From Nitzschia sp. pyKryTriq1 (Eukaryota; Bacillariophyta; Bacillariophyceae; Bacillariales; Bacillariaceae): DNA of 64,000 bases. The translations under genes were made by a program, and so were the position numbers. The notes beneath the pieces are model-generated. The model was not told where the DNA came from. It ran no database searches and was given only the letters and a program-made list of their open reading frames with translations. The stretch covers positions 186,001 through 250,000 of the forward strand of contig OY101117.1 of the NCBI GenBank assembly GCA_956465555.1, in the 5' to 3' direction. Below are positions 58,783 to 64,000 of the stretch, piece after piece. Position 1 is the stretch's first letter. Every line of letters starts with the position of its first letter.

Positions 58783-59311
58783 TACGAAAACAATAAAAAG
58801 ACCCGCAACTTTTGAGAGAGGCCCTTTGTAGTCGTTGTCTGTCTGTTTGTTTGTTTGTTTGTTTGTGGAGAGGATCTTCTCTGCGCTGTTAATTTATTCG
58901 GAAGAAAGGAAAGAAGAATCATCACGTCCTACAGCATCATAACATTCCGAGTGACGTCTCTATCGCGCGGACGGGTTGGTACGTGCTTTCCTTCCTTCCT
59001 TCCGTCCTACCTTCCTTCGTCCTTGGTTGTTGTTAGACGAGGAAGTGCAGTAGAGGGTTAGAGGTTAGAGGGTTAGAGGTTGCGAGTGATCGATTCGGTG
59101 GCAGTAGCAGTAGCAGTAGCAGTTGCTTCAGTTTCTGATTGATTCAGTGGAGTGGACTTTGGATTGGATTGGATTCTTCTACGAATACTTCACATATTCA
59201 TATTCATTCGACTCGACAATCGGCAGCAGAACCTGTACCTGTACGAGCACTTGTACCAGCACGAGCAGCGCACACGTTTCATTTTTTGTTCATCCCCGAA
59301 ACCATAATTTG
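57809..59311. other. Long divergent promoter region
   Basis: Separates the P450 (minus) and DYRK (plus) genes. TGACGTGTCA (58155-58164) and TGACGTC (58952-58958) are CRE-like. 58986-59030 has TTCC repeats. 59051-59080 is an exact 2 x 15 bp tandem repeat of TAGAGGGTTAGAGGT. The short ORFs here have no protein features. The DYRK leader has AGT/GCA repeats and an in-frame TTG at 59123. Confidence 0.45.
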
Positions 59312-61705
<2,394 letters not shown>

Positions 61706-62095
61706 CGACTAACAACGGTCGGCGAATCCTCTTCTCCTTTCATACAGTACTACTCCTACTACGAAGCGCCAGCAGCGCTAGCTACGAGTGGATGAGACAC
61801 TTTGGAAGTGCTCTCCACTGTCTATCAGTAGCGACAACAACAACAAACAACAACAGAAGCCATGTCCTATTTCCATCAACTAGTCACCGAGTTGCACTTT
61901 TGGACGTATGGCTTCTTTTATATGTGCTATTTGTCTTTCGAAAATCGATGTGCGAACAACGTACGCTACGTACTATCAATGCATGCATAGTTCTATCGCT
62001 AACGCACCACAGTACCGAGAAACGTCAAAAGTTATCGCCCACAAAAAGGAATATGTTACTTTCCTCAGTTGCTTCGTACTACTTAGTTAGCTACG
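61706..62095. other. Convergent 3' spacer
   Basis: Between the stop of the DYRK gene (+) and the stop of the small disordered gene (-). CAACAA simple sequence at 61833-61855. No gene seen. Confidence 0.45.
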
Positions 62096-62836
62096 CTAGA
62101 AACAAAAGCTACTAGTAGATGAACTCTCGTCCAGAGTTTGCGAACGAGGATGATGGGCCGTTCTATCCGTGGATGGCTCCCCCCAACGCTCTTTTCGTTG
62201 AGGCAAAGGAGGAGAAACGGTTGCATTATTCTTTTTCCGTGATTGATGATTCAGCCCCACAAGATCGTGAAAGAAGAAATTATCCCAGGATCGAGACGCA
62301 GAAATTTGTCGTCGAGGCGGTGGAGCACCATCAGCAGTAGTAGTTGTTGCAGTTGCTGGCCGTGCTGGTGGTTTTGACGGCGGTATTTGTTTTTTCTCTT
62401 TACTATCGTCTAATGCAAACAGAGCGCTGGAAAGTACTATTTGTGAAGTGAGGATTGTCGGCCTCCTCGTACTTGAAGCGCTATGCCAACGACTGATTCT
62501 CCTGCTTGCAATATCACAATGGTAGCGAGGGACAGAAAGGGACGGCGTGGTGGACCCCACCCGGGGGGATTCCTTCACGCCCCCTCTGGAAGGGAAAGAT
62601 GGTCGTCTGACTGGAGGTGATATTGGACTTTCGTGACATGGAAGCGTGATTGATATGGTTCGAACCGCCGTTCTTGATGATGAGGAGTCCTCGTTTGTTG
62701 CATCATTGTTCACGACGACACGTCGCGGATTATCATTGACTAGTGTCGCTATGATTGCCTTCTTCTCCACTTTCAGTTGCGAGAAAAACTTCGATAGATG
62801 TGCAGTGGCTTGCGTTTCCTCTCCATTTGAAATCAT
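62096..62836 (-). CDS. Small disordered Ser/Arg/Pro-rich hypothetical protein
   Basis: 246 residues from an ATG at 62836. The N-terminal 35 residues look helical (TAHLSKFFSQLKVEKKAIIA), and the rest is Ser/Thr/Arg/Pro-rich. It has two ordered patches (LTSQIVLSSALFALDDSKEK and RSWDNFFFHDLVGLNHQS) and repeated PPRRQ / SPPLPQR motifs. Ends SSTSSFCF. No family recognised, no targeting signal. By composition it resembles the longer disordered proteins of the window, but I see no shared SWWNLN or LPPAF motif. Gene status is less certain than for the longer ones. Confidence 0.55.
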   Translation of the reverse strand: MISNGEETQATAHLSKFFSQLKVEKKAIIATLVNDNPRRVVVNNDATNEDSSSSRTAVRTISITLPCHESPISPPVRRPSFPSRGGVKESPRVGSTTPSLSVPRYHCDIASRRISRWHSASSTRRPTILTSQIVLSSALFALDDSKEKKQIPPSKPPARPATATTTTADGAPPPRRQISASRSWDNFFFHDLVGLNHQSRKKNNATVSPPLPQRKERWGEPSTDRTAHHPRSQTLDESSSTSSFCF

Positions 62837-64000
62837 CGTGCGTGGCTTTGTGTCGTCTCTCTACTAGGAGAGGAGCTTGTTAGTGTTTGTAAATTTGTGC
62901 TATCGCTTGGAATAACCTAATAGCTCGCCTATTACATTAGTACGGAGAGAATAAAAAAATTCTGCTCAAAGTTTTTGGTAGAACAGGACTATCGGCGACT
63001 TAAATGAAAGGGGATTGCCGTGGTTGTAGTTCGGATTTAATAGAGGCCGTTTCTCTCCCTCAACAACACTGAGGGCTTATAACGTTTCTGGCTCTTCACG
63101 TACCAGCATTCCATGGATCGAATTGAGAACTACCATTCATATGGAGAGGACGAAGATGTTGTGGCTAGGCTTGCAGCAGCTACTACTAGCTATCAGGTTG
63201 GTATTAATTAGTATTCTCGCTCTACCGAGTTCTTGAATAAGCCCAATCTTCGTACAGTACTAGATTGTATGGTAATATGTTGTACGTGCGTATGTACAAG
63301 TAGCGGCAGAACCGAGAACACCCGGGATTGACTTCCCAAGCGCGGCGGCATTTTAGTCAACTGTCTGTGAGCTTTATTTTTTTTGAACAAAAATACACAA
63401 ACCAATTTCTACCCAATCGAACCCCCAAGGTACAATAATGTTGTATTAGAGTCAACGACTAACAACAAGCAACACTATCATTGCAGAGGGGTAAAGGTAC
63501 GAGTGCTGGTAGTAGACCATGAAAATATCAACAAGCGATTTACTTCTGCGTGGATCGTCATCATCATCATGACCTTTTCGATCACAATCAATATTGACGT
63601 GCTATAACTCTTGCGGATTAACTATTGTGACCTCTGGAGCTCAAAGGCGCGTTCGTTTTGAGACGTCATCATAAATCGAGTCTGACCGCCGTACAGACTG
63701 TACTTGGAGTCATTGGAATCGACTCGTGCTCGGTGTTCCGCGTGAAGCTCGCGAACCCGTGAATCGATTCAACTGACAATTCTAATGAAGATACCTTGTC
63801 TCAGACTAAGGATCTATAACTATTGTAATCTTGTCAACAAAGCAAGATCGATGACAAGATAGTATCCAAGATTGCATTCGACGAATGGTCATCTCAGATG
63901 ATTTGTAGTTCTAAGAATCTAATCATAATTTCTACAAACCAAACTTTGTGAATCCCTAATTTATCGCTATCGTTACAAAGCACGCAGGCAACGTCAGTTC
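62837..64000. other. Right-hand spacer, no gene supported
   Basis: A 32-codon ORF at 63113-63211 (beginning MDRIENYHSYGEDEDVVARL) has protein-like composition and is followed by a GTTGGT that could be a weak splice donor. It may be a first exon whose continuation I cannot identify. The rest shows nothing. Confidence 0.4.

Overview
The window looks like nuclear DNA of a diatom, most likely a raphid pennate species. The support is: intron-poor genes with short GT-AG introns; a plastid-type leader with an aromatic residue after the ER signal (SDA|FSW) followed by a twin-arginine lumen signal; two LRR membrane proteins of the type expanded in diatoms; a Ty1/copia-type gag related to the diatom CoDi elements; and TGACGTCA motifs of the kind used in diatom CO2/cAMP responses. 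The species is not determined. Coding and spacer DNA are both unusually rich in microsatellites, so most proteins carry homopolymer runs (Ser, Asn, Gln, Asp, Thr, Ala).

Layout. 0-10 kb: a 5'-truncated disordered protein, a polytopic Cys-rich membrane protein and a giant Ser/Arg-rich protein, all on +. 11-15.2 kb: a TPR-like protein converging on a secreted pseudokinase. 16.1-23 kb (-): a nine-exon LRR membrane protein and an LRR-less protein of similar membrane design. 23.9-33.6 kb (-): two Ser/Arg-rich disordered proteins separated by a 3 kb island with two young, miniature LTR retroelements. 35-46.3 kb: a single-pass membrane protein, a probable gene relic, a predicted thylakoid-lumen protein, a small unknown protein, a protein kinase with a very large N-lobe insert, a protein built of YWxW repeats and another Ser/Arg-rich protein. 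47.7-52.7 kb (+): the second LRR membrane protein, with seven exons and a tandem 81-residue repeat in its N-terminal half. 52.9-57.8 kb (-): sulfotransferase, SMYD-like SET protein and cytochrome P450. 59.3-61.7 kb (+): a three-exon DYRK kinase. 62.1-62.8 kb (-): a small disordered protein.

Themes. Five long disordered Ser/Arg-rich proteins and one repeat protein share short tryptophan-centred or proline motifs (SWWNLN; L-A-P-W-Q / L-P-A-W-Q; LPPAF[RQ]; YWxW). These are the best candidates here for an undescribed protein family. The two LRR genes share six phase-1 intron positions, and their exon differences record intron loss or gain. Protein functions are inferred from motifs only. No database search was possible, and sequence identity, motif significance and expression were not computed.
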